Of a stretch of 5,733 nt of DNA, positions 1-5,302 are shown piece by piece. Where the stretch lies: assembly GCA_009781955.1 (NCBI GenBank), contig WQUT01000026.1, forward strand, positions 1 through 5,733, given 5' to 3'. The notes under the pieces were generated by a model. That model searched no databases. It was not told the origin of the DNA and worked only from the letters and a program-made list of their open reading frames with translations. The position numbers were made by a program, and so were the translations under genes. Positions within the stretch are counted from its first letter, which is position 1. Each line of letters starts with the position of its first letter. This DNA comes from Pseudomonadota bacterium (GTDB lineage Bacteria; Pseudomonadota; Alphaproteobacteria; Rs-D84).

Positions 1-716
1 CCATAGTTGGTCAGCAGGGTGGTGCCGAGTCCGCCGGTCTGTTTGTCCAGCAAGGCTTTGACCTGCTTGTCAATTTCTTGATCCAGCTGCATCTGGGCGA
101 TCTGTTGCAATTGCGTTTTGACCTGATCCAGTTTTTGATTCACCAGCTTTGTCGTGTCGTCAACCTTTGCCACCGCGCCGGCCGCCGTGCCCAACGCGTT
201 GTCCGCCGCGCCGGTGTTGATGCCCAGTTTCCCGGCCAGTCCGGAAATCTGTTGCGCCTTGCCGGTAACGGCCGTCGCTTTGTCGGTTGCCTTTTGCACC
301 TCGGCCAGCGGTTTATCGGCCAGCTTTACCTTGTCAATCGCGTATGCGATTGGTTTTTCCAGGTCAATCGCGCCCGCGATTCCCTTTAACAGTTTTTCAT
401 ATTGGTCCTGCAAAGTGCGCTGCAGATCAAAGAACATGGAAACCACGATGGATTTTTTTATCGGGTCGCCGTATTTGTCCTTTACATACAGCGGGGCCCA
501 CGCGACAAACGCCAGCCAGATGACAGAGATCAGGGCGAACGACCAATGCACCCAGCGTATCCAGGATATCTTGCGCTTTACCATTTTCGCGCCGCCCATG
601 TCTATGACGGCGACTTCCTTTGCCTTGCGTTCGGCCTTGAGTTTCGCCTTTGCCGCCGCGCGTTCCGCCTTTGCTTCGCTGCGGCGCGATGCATCTTCTT
701 TCAAGATTTTGGCCAT
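1..716 (-). CDS. Single-pass membrane protein of unknown family, 3' end outside window
   Basis: This is an open frame of 238 codons read leftwards from ATG at 714-716, with no stop before the window edge. An AGAGG ribosome binding site lies six bases upstream of the ATG. Residues 1-49 are a charged Lys/Ala/Glu/Arg-rich segment, probably helical and cytoplasmic. Residues about 55-78 form one hydrophobic, Trp-rich membrane helix (from WVHWSFALISVIW to the APLYV end), followed by KDKYGD. The remainder is Ala/Lys/Gln/Asp-rich with few aromatics, predicted helical or coiled-coil, and by the positive-inside rule lies in the periplasm. No enzyme motif or known domain is recognisable. The opposite strand also has a long open frame, but the minus frame has the start signals, a promoter and a sensible membrane-protein layout. 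The coding call is fairly sure; the function is unknown. Confidence 0.8.
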   Translation of the reverse strand, partial: MAKILKEDASRRSEAKAERAAAKAKLKAERKAKEVAVIDMGGAKMVKRKISWIRWVHWSFALISVIWLAFVAWAPLYVKDKYGDPIKKSIVVSMFFDLQRTLQDQYEKLLKGIAGAIDLEKPIAYAIDKVKLADKPLAEVQKATDKATAVTGKAQQISGLAGKLGINTGAADNALGTAAGAVAKVDDTTKLVNQKLDQVKTQLQQIAQMQLDQEIDKQVKALLDKQTGGLGTTLLTNY

Positions 717-740
717 TTTTATACCTCTTTTTGATGTTGC

Positions 741-815
741 TTGGATCCCCGGATATTTCCTGGATGACGCTCGCAATAAAAGCTCCGCGTCACTGCGGAA
801 ATTCCGGGGATGACG
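741..815. repeat. Palindromic intergenic element (ggatcccc...ggggatgacg)
   Basis: The outer arms ccccggatatttcc (747-760) and ggaaattccgggg (797-809) are complementary apart from one bulged base. Inside them tgacgc (764-769) pairs with gcgtca (787-792), so the segment folds into a two-tier stem-loop. The TGGATCCCCGG and CCGGGGATGACG ends resemble a type of short palindrome dispersed in several proteobacterial genomes. Copy number in this genome cannot be judged from the window. It lies 25 bp upstream of the start codon of the minus-strand membrane protein and inside that gene's predicted leader. Confidence 0.6.
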
Positions 816-838
816 TTTAATGATTACTTGATAATTTA

Positions 839-867
839 ATTTTACAAATTCCGGAAAATTATTTCAA
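839..867 (-). promoter_or_regulatory. Sigma-70-type promoter for the 1-716 gene
   Basis: On the minus strand TTGAAA (862-867) and TAAAAT (839-844) are separated by exactly 17 bases, and a TG dinucleotide directly precedes the -10 box. The predicted transcript start is near 832, giving a leader of about 115 bases that contains the 741-815 palindrome. This is pattern recognition only; A/T-rich DNA gives chance matches, but the spacing and both boxes are good. Confidence 0.55.
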
Positions 868-884
868 TCGGTTTTTTTATATAG

Positions 885-1058
885 GGGCGCATTCCCCGGG
901 CCCCGACGACAAGCGAAGCGCGTCGTTGGGTGGGCATTGCGCCCTCTTTCCCGCCCCCGTTCCGGGGGCGGGAAAGAGTTGGCTTGCGAGTCGCGCCGTA
1001 GTCTCGCCGTAGCGCAGCGAAGGCGGACGGACGGAGGCGGACGAGTTAGCAACTCTTT
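885..1058. repeat. GC-rich composite palindromic element
   Basis: Three nested or overlapping stems fill this GC-rich block, which stands in A/T-rich DNA. Stem A pairs gggcgca (885-891) with tgcgccc (938-944), with an inner 9-bp stem 902-910/922-930 that includes one G-T pair. Stem B is a perfect 15-bp hairpin, 944-958 with 964-978, around a 5-base loop. Stem C pairs aaagagttg (973-981) with caactcttt (1050-1058). Between 994 and 1043 there are short direct repeats (cgccgtag at 994 and 1005; ggcggacg at 1022 and 1036). The density of palindromes and the base composition suggest a non-coding dispersed element. An 89-codon minus-strand frame across it is very Arg/Pro-rich and not a convincing protein. 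Confidence 0.65.
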
Positions 1059-1083
1059 GGTGTGGGAATTGTATCTGGGAAAA

Positions 1084-1123
1084 AATCTGTCCGAAAAAAC
1101 CGACCGATTTTTTTGGACAGATT
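1084..1123. repeat. 16-bp-stem A/T hairpin
   Basis: aatctgtcc (1084-1092) pairs with ggacagatt (1115-1123). The stem continues inward through one G-T pair and six A-T pairs to an 8-base loop, ccgaccga (1100-1107). It lies about 100 bp upstream of the ABC transporter start and overlaps the left copy of the 22-bp inverted repeat. It could be a transcript structure, a protein-binding palindrome or the end of a mobile element; the sequence does not decide. Confidence 0.6.
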
Positions 1124-1199
1124 CTTCATTCAAAAAAACGCTGGATTTCTGGGATTTTTTAGGCTAGAATACTTGGGCAAAAAAATCGGTCGGTTTTTT
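1094..1199. repeat. Perfect 22-bp inverted repeat upstream of ABC gene
   Basis: Bases 1094-1115 are the exact reverse complement of 1178-1199 (core ccgaccga and tcggtcgg flanked by A and T runs), separated by 62 bp. Each copy is itself close to palindromic because of its A-run and T-run flanks. A related partial copy, atcggttttttt, lies at 867-878. The right copy ends 11 bases before the ABC gene's ribosome binding site. Confidence 0.7.
1165..1170 (+). promoter_or_regulatory. Candidate -10 box for ABC gene
   Basis: TAGAAT sits about 55 bases upstream of the ABC transporter start and differs from TATAAT at one position. No convincing -35 box lies 16-18 bases further upstream (TGGATT at 1142-1147 is the nearest), so this is weak. 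If it is used, the 1178-1199 repeat copy would be in the leader. Confidence 0.25.
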
Positions 1200-1223
1200 T
1201 GGTCGGTATTAAAGGAATTATAA

Positions 1224-3080
1224 ATGAACGTATTCCCAAAGACTTTGGCGGGATTTTACATCAAATACGGTTTCAGGCCATTGCGGAAAATTCTTGTTCC
1301 GTGGTTTGTTTTGTTCGTTGTTACCGATCTGCTGCATTCAACATGGTGGCCGATTTCGCAAAAGAAAATTATCGCATTGTTTGAAAACCATATTCCGGCG
1401 GGCATGGATTTTATAACATACGCCGCGCCGACCATTATGCTTATCATTGGAATTTTCCTGCTTAGCGATACGATGGACGGCATTCAAAACATAATGTCGG
1501 CCAGATGGCGGCCCCGGGCGCAAGAGAATATATCCGAAGCGTTGAACGATTATATCCACCACCAGTCCATGCGCTTTTTCACCGGCCGGATTCCCGGAAA
1601 AATGAATTCGCAGGTGTCCTATATTTTCGGCGGGTTTAATTTGCTGTGGGATCTGACGGCGATAATTTCAACGATAGGCGTGATATTGCTTAACATGGGT
1701 CTGGTGCTGGCGATAAATTTATACGTCGCCTTGATTCTCGGCTTTGCGTTCGCATTCCGCGTCATTTATTCATTTGCGATGGTCCGGCCGGTGAACAACG
1801 CGTCAAAAAACGCATCCGAAGCATCCAGCACTCTGGCCGGACACGTTGTGGATTCCATCAGCGGATTTTCAATAGTAAAGTTGTTTGCAGGCTCTGAAAA
1901 TGAAAAGAAATGGCTGCGGCCGTTTCGTCGGGAAAATATAAAACGCCGTATTCATTCCAGCTTTATCCAGCGTTTAATGTGGCTTGTCCCGGTTTACTTG
2001 TGGGATATTCTGTTCGGCGCGATGCTGTTTATAATGATTTGGCTGTATTCCAAAGGCCAGATGAAGGTTTCAGAGGTTGTATTCACCCTGGCCGCATACC
2101 AGATTATCATGGGGAATATCGGGCATATCGCGCGCAGCATTCCCAATATCATGGATGTCATGGGCTCGGCCCAGCAATCATACAAAGAGCTGGTCAAACC
2201 CATAGAGGTGCGCGACGCCCCGAACGCGCCCGCGTTGCGCGTGCCGCGCGGGCGGATAGAGCTGCGCAATCTTTCGTTCAAATACAAAAGAAACGATCCA
2301 AAGAATGACGACGGCGTGGGGGCGCGTTCTCGCGCCCATGCAGGGGCGAATGTAAATTCGCCAAAAAAACACACTCGCGCCCCCAAAATCGTCTTGGACA
2401 ACCTCAACCTTACCATCAAACCGGGTGAAAAGGTCGGTCTGGTGGGCAGTTCCGGCGCGGGCAAGACAACGCTGGTCAACCTGCTGATGCGGTTCTATGA
2501 TCCGACGGCGGGCGAAATCCTGATTGACGGCCAGGATATCCGCAACGTGGCCCAGGACAGCTTGCGCGAAAACATTGCGTTTATTCCGCAAGAGCCAACC
2601 ATGTTCAACCGCACGTTAAAGGAAAACATCGGTTACGGCCGGCCGGGCGCGACTGATGCCGAAATTCGCCGCGCGGCGAAACGCGCGTCCGCGGACGGGT
2701 TTATAAGCGAAACGGAAAAGAAATATGATTCGCTTGTGGGCGACCGGGGAATAAAGTTGTCCGGGGGCCAGCGGCAGCGCATAGCGATCGCGCGCGCTTT
2801 CTTAAAAAACGCGCCGATATTGATACTGGACGAGGCGACCGCGGCATTGGACAGCGAGACCGAGGCGGCGATACAGAAAAGCTTTGAAGAGCTCTCCGCC
2901 GGCCGCACGACGATTGCGATCGCGCACCGCCTCAGCACTTTGCGCAACATGGATCGCATCATAGTGATTGACCATGGACATATAATAGAGAGCGGCACGC
3001 ACGCCCAGCTGGTCCGTCGCCGCAACGGAATTTACGCCCGCCTCTGGCGCATGCAATCCGGCGGATTTATCCAGGAATAA
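1224..3080 (+). CDS. ABC exporter half-transporter, fused membrane and ATPase domains (MsbA-like)
   Basis: At 618 residues this is a complete type IV (B-family) ABC exporter subunit, expected to work as a homodimer in the inner membrane and expel a lipid, peptide or drug; the substrate is not readable. Membrane helices lie near residues 23-38, 64-81, 137-158, 160-184, 253-275 and 284-302. In the ATPase domain I see the A-loop Tyr354, Walker A GSSGAGKTT (408-416), Q-loop Gln456, signature LSGGQ (512-516), Walker B ILILDE (532-537, catalytic Glu537), D-loop ALD (541-543) and H-loop His568, so it should hydrolyse ATP. ATG 1224 follows AAAGGA (1211-1216) at good spacing. Oddly, residues 365-387, just after the A-loop, are encoded by a 69-bp palindromic DNA insertion absent from normal family members. 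The gene converges on the beta-barrel gene. Confidence 0.95.
   Translation: MNVFPKTLAGFYIKYGFRPLRKILVPWFVLFVVTDLLHSTWWPISQKKIIALFENHIPAGMDFITYAAPTIMLIIGIFLLSDTMDGIQNIMSARWRPRAQENISEALNDYIHHQSMRFFTGRIPGKMNSQVSYIFGGFNLLWDLTAIISTIGVILLNMGLVLAINLYVALILGFAFAFRVIYSFAMVRPVNNASKNASEASSTLAGHVVDSISGFSIVKLFAGSENEKKWLRPFRRENIKRRIHSSFIQRLMWLVPVYLWDILFGAMLFIMIWLYSKGQMKVSEVVFTLAAYQIIMGNIGHIARSIPNIMDVMGSAQQSYKELVKPIEVRDAPNAPALRVPRGRIELRNLSFKYKRNDPKNDDGVGARSRAHAGANVNSPKKHTRAPKIVLDNLNLTIKPGEKVGLVGSSGAGKTTLVNLLMRFYDPTAGEILIDGQDIRNVAQDSLRENIAFIPQEPTMFNRTLKENIGYGRPGATDAEIRRAAKRASADGFISETEKKYDSLVGDRGIKLSGGQRQRIAIARAFLKNAPILILDEATAALDSETEAAIQKSFEELSAGRTTIAIAHRLSTLRNMDRIIVIDHGHIIESGTHAQLVRRRNGIYARLWRMQSGGFIQE
2317..2385. 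repeat. In-frame palindromic element inside the ABC ATPase domain
   Basis: Outer arms tgggggcgcg (2317-2326) and cgcgccccca (2376-2385) are perfectly complementary. Within them are two further hairpins: gggcgcg/cgcgccc (2320-2326 with 2331-2337, loop ttct) and ggcgaat/attcgcc (2345-2351 with 2356-2362, loop gtaa). The unit is 69 bp, a multiple of three, and keeps the reading frame open as residues 365-387, a basic, low-complexity stretch. In ABC ATPases only a few residues usually separate the A-loop strand from the next strand (here VLDNLNLTI). The features parallel Rickettsia palindromic elements that insert in frame into genes, though I see no sequence identity to those. Confidence 0.75.
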
Positions 3081-3110
3081 AAAAACTGGCGAACACAAAG
3101 TCCGCCAGTT
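3081..3110 (-). terminator. Intrinsic terminator of the beta-barrel gene
   Basis: Read on the minus strand, AACTGGCG (3110-3103) pairs perfectly with CGCCAGTT (3091-3084) around an 11-base loop, and a run of T follows. It lies about 25 bases past the beta-barrel stop codon. On the plus strand the hairpin begins just after the ABC stop codon but is followed by caagag rather than T, so it should stop only leftward transcription. Confidence 0.85.
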
Positions 3111-3134
3111 CAAGAGCTTCATATGATAATGGTC

Positions 3135-3707
3135 TTAGAAATTATAATAGAATCCAACCTGGACATTGTTGGTGTTGAATACGTCGGTTGAATCAAGATA
3201 GAGCCCGATTCTCGTCCCGCTTACCCCCAGCGCATCGTAAAGATCGCCGGAATAATTATTCAGCCCCACACCCAGAAAGTTCAGATTAGCATAAAGCGTG
3301 AACGATTCGGATATATCATACGTCACCATCGGCGCGATATTGATACCGAACGATGTTCCGGAAATGCTGGATCCGCCGGCGCTCGCATTTGCATACGAGA
3401 AATCCACGGAACCTTTCAGCAGGACGTTAAACTTGCCGAACTGAACCAGGTTATAGCGCGCGAACGGCGCGACGCTGAACGAATTTATATCCGTGCTGGT
3501 TGGATGGTCGTTGTAATACGAATACCCAAGTCCAAGACCGATATCCCATTTCGGGCTCATCTTATAGCCCAGTTCCGGCGAGATGTTAAAAGCGGTTTCG
3601 GTATCTTCCGTCCAGTTAAATCCGACCCCGCCGCCGACAAAATACTGGCCGGCCTGCGCCGTGGACGCAAAACCGACAATCGCCAAGAATGCTAATATTT
3701 TTTTCAT
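3135..3707 (-). CDS. Outer-membrane beta-barrel protein (porin-like, 8-strand size)
   Basis: This 190-residue protein begins with a classic Sec signal peptide: MKK, a hydrophobic stretch, then AQA before Gly20. The mature part alternates polar and hydrophobic residues in amphipathic beta strands (for example YFVGGGVGFNW and WDIGLGLGYSYY), with Gly/Asn/Ser-rich loops. It ends in GFYYNF, whose C-terminal Phe fits the BAM recognition signal. About 170 mature residues suit a small barrel of the OmpA-transmembrane/OmpW/Opa-like size class. It is likely a structural or adhesive outer-membrane protein, with no enzymatic motif. ATG 3707 follows AAGGA (3714-3718) at ideal spacing, and a promoter, leader hairpin and terminator frame it as a single-gene transcript. 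The barrel class is well supported; the exact family is not resolved. Confidence 0.9.
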   Translation of the reverse strand: MKKILAFLAIVGFASTAQAGQYFVGGGVGFNWTEDTETAFNISPELGYKMSPKWDIGLGLGYSYYNDHPTSTDINSFSVAPFARYNLVQFGKFNVLLKGSVDFSYANASAGGSSISGTSFGINIAPMVTYDISESFTLYANLNFLGVGLNNYSGDLYDALGVSGTRIGLYLDSTDVFNTNNVQVGFYYNF

Positions 3708-3730
3708 TTTGGTTCCTTTTTGTTGTTGGC

Positions 3731-3749
3731 TAGCAAAAACATTTTGCTA
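3731..3749 (-). promoter_or_regulatory. 5'-leader hairpin of the beta-barrel gene
   Basis: tagcaaaa (3731-3738) and ttttgcta (3742-3749) form a perfect 8-bp stem with a 3-base loop. With the predicted start near 3752 the stem would begin within a few bases of the mRNA 5' end and finish about 13 bases before the ribosome binding site. It may protect the 5' end, as the ompA leader stem does in E. coli, or be an operator for a dimeric regulator. Confidence 0.5.
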
Positions 3750-3758
3750 ACTGATAGG

Positions 3759-3787
3759 ATTTTAATCAGAAACCAAAATTAAGGCAA
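3759..3787 (-). promoter_or_regulatory. Promoter of the beta-barrel gene
   Basis: On the minus strand TTGCCT (3782-3787) and TAAAAT (3759-3764) are 17 bases apart. The predicted start near 3752 gives a leader of about 45 bases. The position relative to the gene and its leader hairpin makes this a credible sigma-70 promoter, seen by pattern only. Confidence 0.55.
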
Positions 3788-4048
3788 GGCTTAATTATTA
3801 CGCGGCCGCCGGCCCGATCGGCGGGATTTTTATGGAGATTTATGGGGGGGGGGTGATTTATGTGATCGCGGATTATCGGCCGCCGCAACGGCCTCTACGC
3901 CCGCCTCTGGCGCATGCAGAGCGGCGGGGTTATACAGGAGCGATATCTTATCGGCGGGGATATTGGCGGCATCCGACAGCGGCAAGGGGCCCGTCAGCCA
4001 CGCATCGTTCATAAAAGAATTCGCGAAGATATTCGGTGCCGGTTCGGA
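3788..4048. other. Intergenic stretch with decayed coding DNA and G10 run
   Basis: No intact gene is credible here. Left to right it holds a GC-rich palindromic patch (3803-3825, ccgcc/ggcgg arms), short repeats of the form gatttatgg around 3830-3860, ten consecutive G (3844-3853), a remnant of an ABC transporter 3' end (3878-3942) and, on the minus strand, a possible former C-terminus of the 4049-4897 gene. The overlapping 60-90-codon frames on both strands have Arg-rich or mixed composition and no start signals. Confidence 0.55.
3878..3942 (+). pseudogene. Remnant of a second ABC transporter gene, 3' end only
   Basis: This stretch aligns without gaps, at a constant offset of 863 bp, to the last codons of the complete ABC gene (about 3018-3077). 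It includes 23 identical bases (3896-3918 versus 3033-3055). Translated, it gives RRNGLYARLWRMQSGGVIQE against RRNGIYARLWRMQSGGFIQE. Differences are mostly synonymous or conservative (NGL/NGI, GGV/GGF), the pattern left by protein-coding evolution, so it came from a diverged paralog rather than a fresh copy. The rest of the ATPase domain is missing upstream, and the stop codon expected after QE is absent. Confidence 0.7.
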
Positions 4049-4897
4049 TTAACCCGGACATGCCGTCGGCGTGTTTGTCCATGCGTATATCGCGGCTGCG
4101 CCTGGGGGGGTCGTTGTGTTAAGCGCCGTAATCCCAGGTGTTATTGGCCCCATGACATAATCCATTATTCCGTCGTTTTGGTCCAATGAAATGCCTATTC
4201 CAGGATAACTGGGGTTATAACAATTCGGCCAGACGAGAAAATACCAGTCGCAAAGGCTGCCGTCTGTCGGCAATGGCGCCCCGACCGTAAATGGATTTTT
4301 GATTGACAGACTAAGGCCTGTCCTTTGCCCCGTGTATATATCAGAAAACCCGTAATACATCGTCGCGTTTGTCAGGATGATGTTGGATGCAAAACCGCCG
4401 CCCGGATAATTCGTTTCTATGCGGTATAATCCAGGGGGGACGGAACCGACCCGCTTATATACCAAATTACCGGTCGTTGCGGTATAACTGTCTATCATCT
4501 GCCAATAGCCGCATGTATCGGAACGCCCGATGCAGGCAATGGCCGCGGCAGTGCTGAGGGCGGGGGTGTTAAAGATGCATGCCCGGACCAGATTGTTCAC
4601 AGCAATGTCCACCGCCGCGGTATCAATTGCCTGCGTGGTCGCCAGCGGGTCGTTGCAAAATTCCCGCGTCGTGGACGAATTTAAAATGTTGTTAAAGATG
4701 TGGTTGGCGCTGTCCACGGTGCACAGAAGATATTTTACGTTCGCGGCCTGATATATATTCGGCGCATTTATCGGAACGGTTACGCCCCGTTTTTGGGCGA
4801 TATATTTATGAACGTAATCTACGTTTGCAATCTGTCCGGCATATGCGGCCGGCACAACAAAAACAGCGGCGAACAAAAAGCGAAACAGCCCCCTCAT
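4049..4897 (-). CDS. Secreted Cys-rich protein of unknown function
   Basis: This 282-residue protein has a Sec signal peptide (Arg2 and Arg6, a hydrophobic core, cleavage likely after AYA at residue 20). The mature start, QIANVDYVHKYIAQK, resembles the start of its upstream partner (NITEQAYVDRAV), suggesting a shared N-terminal module. Eight cysteines lie outside the signal (59, 81, 107, 122, 129, 216, 226, 280), an even number compatible with disulfides in an oxidising compartment. The Gly/Pro/Tyr/Asn-rich second half (about 145-275) looks beta-rich. No known catalytic motif is visible. ATG 4897 follows AAAGGGA (4902-4908); a nearer upstream ATG is followed at once by a stop. The gene starts 60 bp after the upstream gene's stop and is probably cotranscribed. 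The same frame stays open and protein-like beyond its stop. Confidence 0.8.
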   Translation of the reverse strand: MRGLFRFLFAAVFVVPAAYAGQIANVDYVHKYIAQKRGVTVPINAPNIYQAANVKYLLCTVDSANHIFNNILNSSTTREFCNDPLATTQAIDTAAVDIAVNNLVRACIFNTPALSTAAAIACIGRSDTCGYWQMIDSYTATTGNLVYKRVGSVPPGLYRIETNYPGGGFASNIILTNATMYYGFSDIYTGQRTGLSLSIKNPFTVGAPLPTDGSLCDWYFLVWPNCYNPSYPGIGISLDQNDGIMDYVMGPITPGITALNTTTPPGAAAIYAWTNTPTACPG

Positions 4898-4957
4898 TAC
4901 ATCCCTTTGATATTATGAATATGCTAGCAGCAAGCAACAATACGAGTAAAGCAGAAT

Positions 4958-5281
4958 TTATGGGGTGGGCAAAGGGGGTGTTGGCACATTCAGCATGCCG
5001 GTAACGGTGTATGTTCCGGCCATACTCTGTGTTCCGGGGGTGGTAAGGACGGCCGGCTTGGTAACGGCGTATACCGCCCGCGCCGACGGGTATTGCGCAT
5101 CCGTGCTGGTCGCATCTATCGTGGTCACCTTGTTGGCGACATTTTCTTTCGGGCTGACCGCTCTGTCCACATAGGCCTGCTCGGTTATATTTGCAACCGC
5201 GGGGAACACCCAAAGCGCGCCAAAAACGAGCATGACTGCCCCCAGTTTTTTATGGATAAAATGTCGGCGAATACAGGGCAT
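4958..5281 (-). CDS. Small secreted protein with YVD / STDxxYPSxRAVY motifs
   Basis: This 107-residue protein starts with a basic n-region (IRRHFIHKK), a hydrophobic core to about residue 28 and a likely cleavage after AVA (residue 30). The mature 77 residues contain AYVDRAV (36-42), then ATSTDAQYPSARAVY, a motif style I associate with repeat-bearing surface proteins and phage tail-fibre-like stalks. It ends in a Pro-rich tail (VPTPPLPTP). It is unusually short for such proteins and may be only the N-terminal module of a once longer product. ATG 5281 follows AAGGC (5287-5291). An internal ATG at residue 17 has a weaker site and would shorten the basic n-region. First gene of a probable two-gene unit with 4049-4897. 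Function unknown; no enzyme motif seen. Confidence 0.75.
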   Translation of the reverse strand: MPCIRRHFIHKKLGAVMLVFGALWVFPAVANITEQAYVDRAVSPKENVANKVTTIDATSTDAQYPSARAVYAVTKPAVLTTPGTQSMAGTYTVTGMLNVPTPPLPTP

Positions 5282-5302
5282 CGTTTGCCTTTTACAAGTC
5301 GC

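Noticed and set aside
154..813. 219-codon plus-strand open frame
   Set aside because: It is antisense to the minus-strand membrane-protein gene, which has a ribosome binding site, a promoter and a membrane-protein layout. The plus frame has a Ser/Ala/Phe-rich composition and no start signals, and it runs into the palindromic element.
864..1133. 89-codon minus-strand open frame (and a plus-strand frame at 937-1167)
   Set aside because: Both lie across the GC-rich palindromes. Their Arg/Pro-rich composition comes from the repeats, and neither has a ribosome binding site.
741..1200. CRISPR array
   Set aside because: The repeats are inverted, irregular in size and not separated by uniform spacers. 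No cas gene is nearby.
1994..2591. Long minus-strand frames within the ABC transporter gene
   Set aside because: They are opposite an ABC transporter with all its motifs intact, and have no recognisable domain or start signals.
3084..3110. Terminator for the ABC gene on the plus strand
   Set aside because: The hairpin is present, but no T run follows on the plus strand. It qualifies only for the minus strand.
3803..3830. GC hairpin followed by attttt on the plus strand, terminator-like
   Set aside because: No plus-strand gene ends just upstream, and the T run is short. Probably part of the degenerate region.
3830..4014. 60-codon frames on both strands in the decayed region
   Set aside because: Part of each is read across or antisense to the ABC 3' remnant and the G10 run. 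No start signals and no coherent protein character.
4806..5213. 135-codon minus-strand frame overlapping both secreted genes
   Set aside because: It is Arg/Gly/Cys-rich, has no signal peptide and overlaps two genes with clear signal peptides and ribosome binding sites in another frame.
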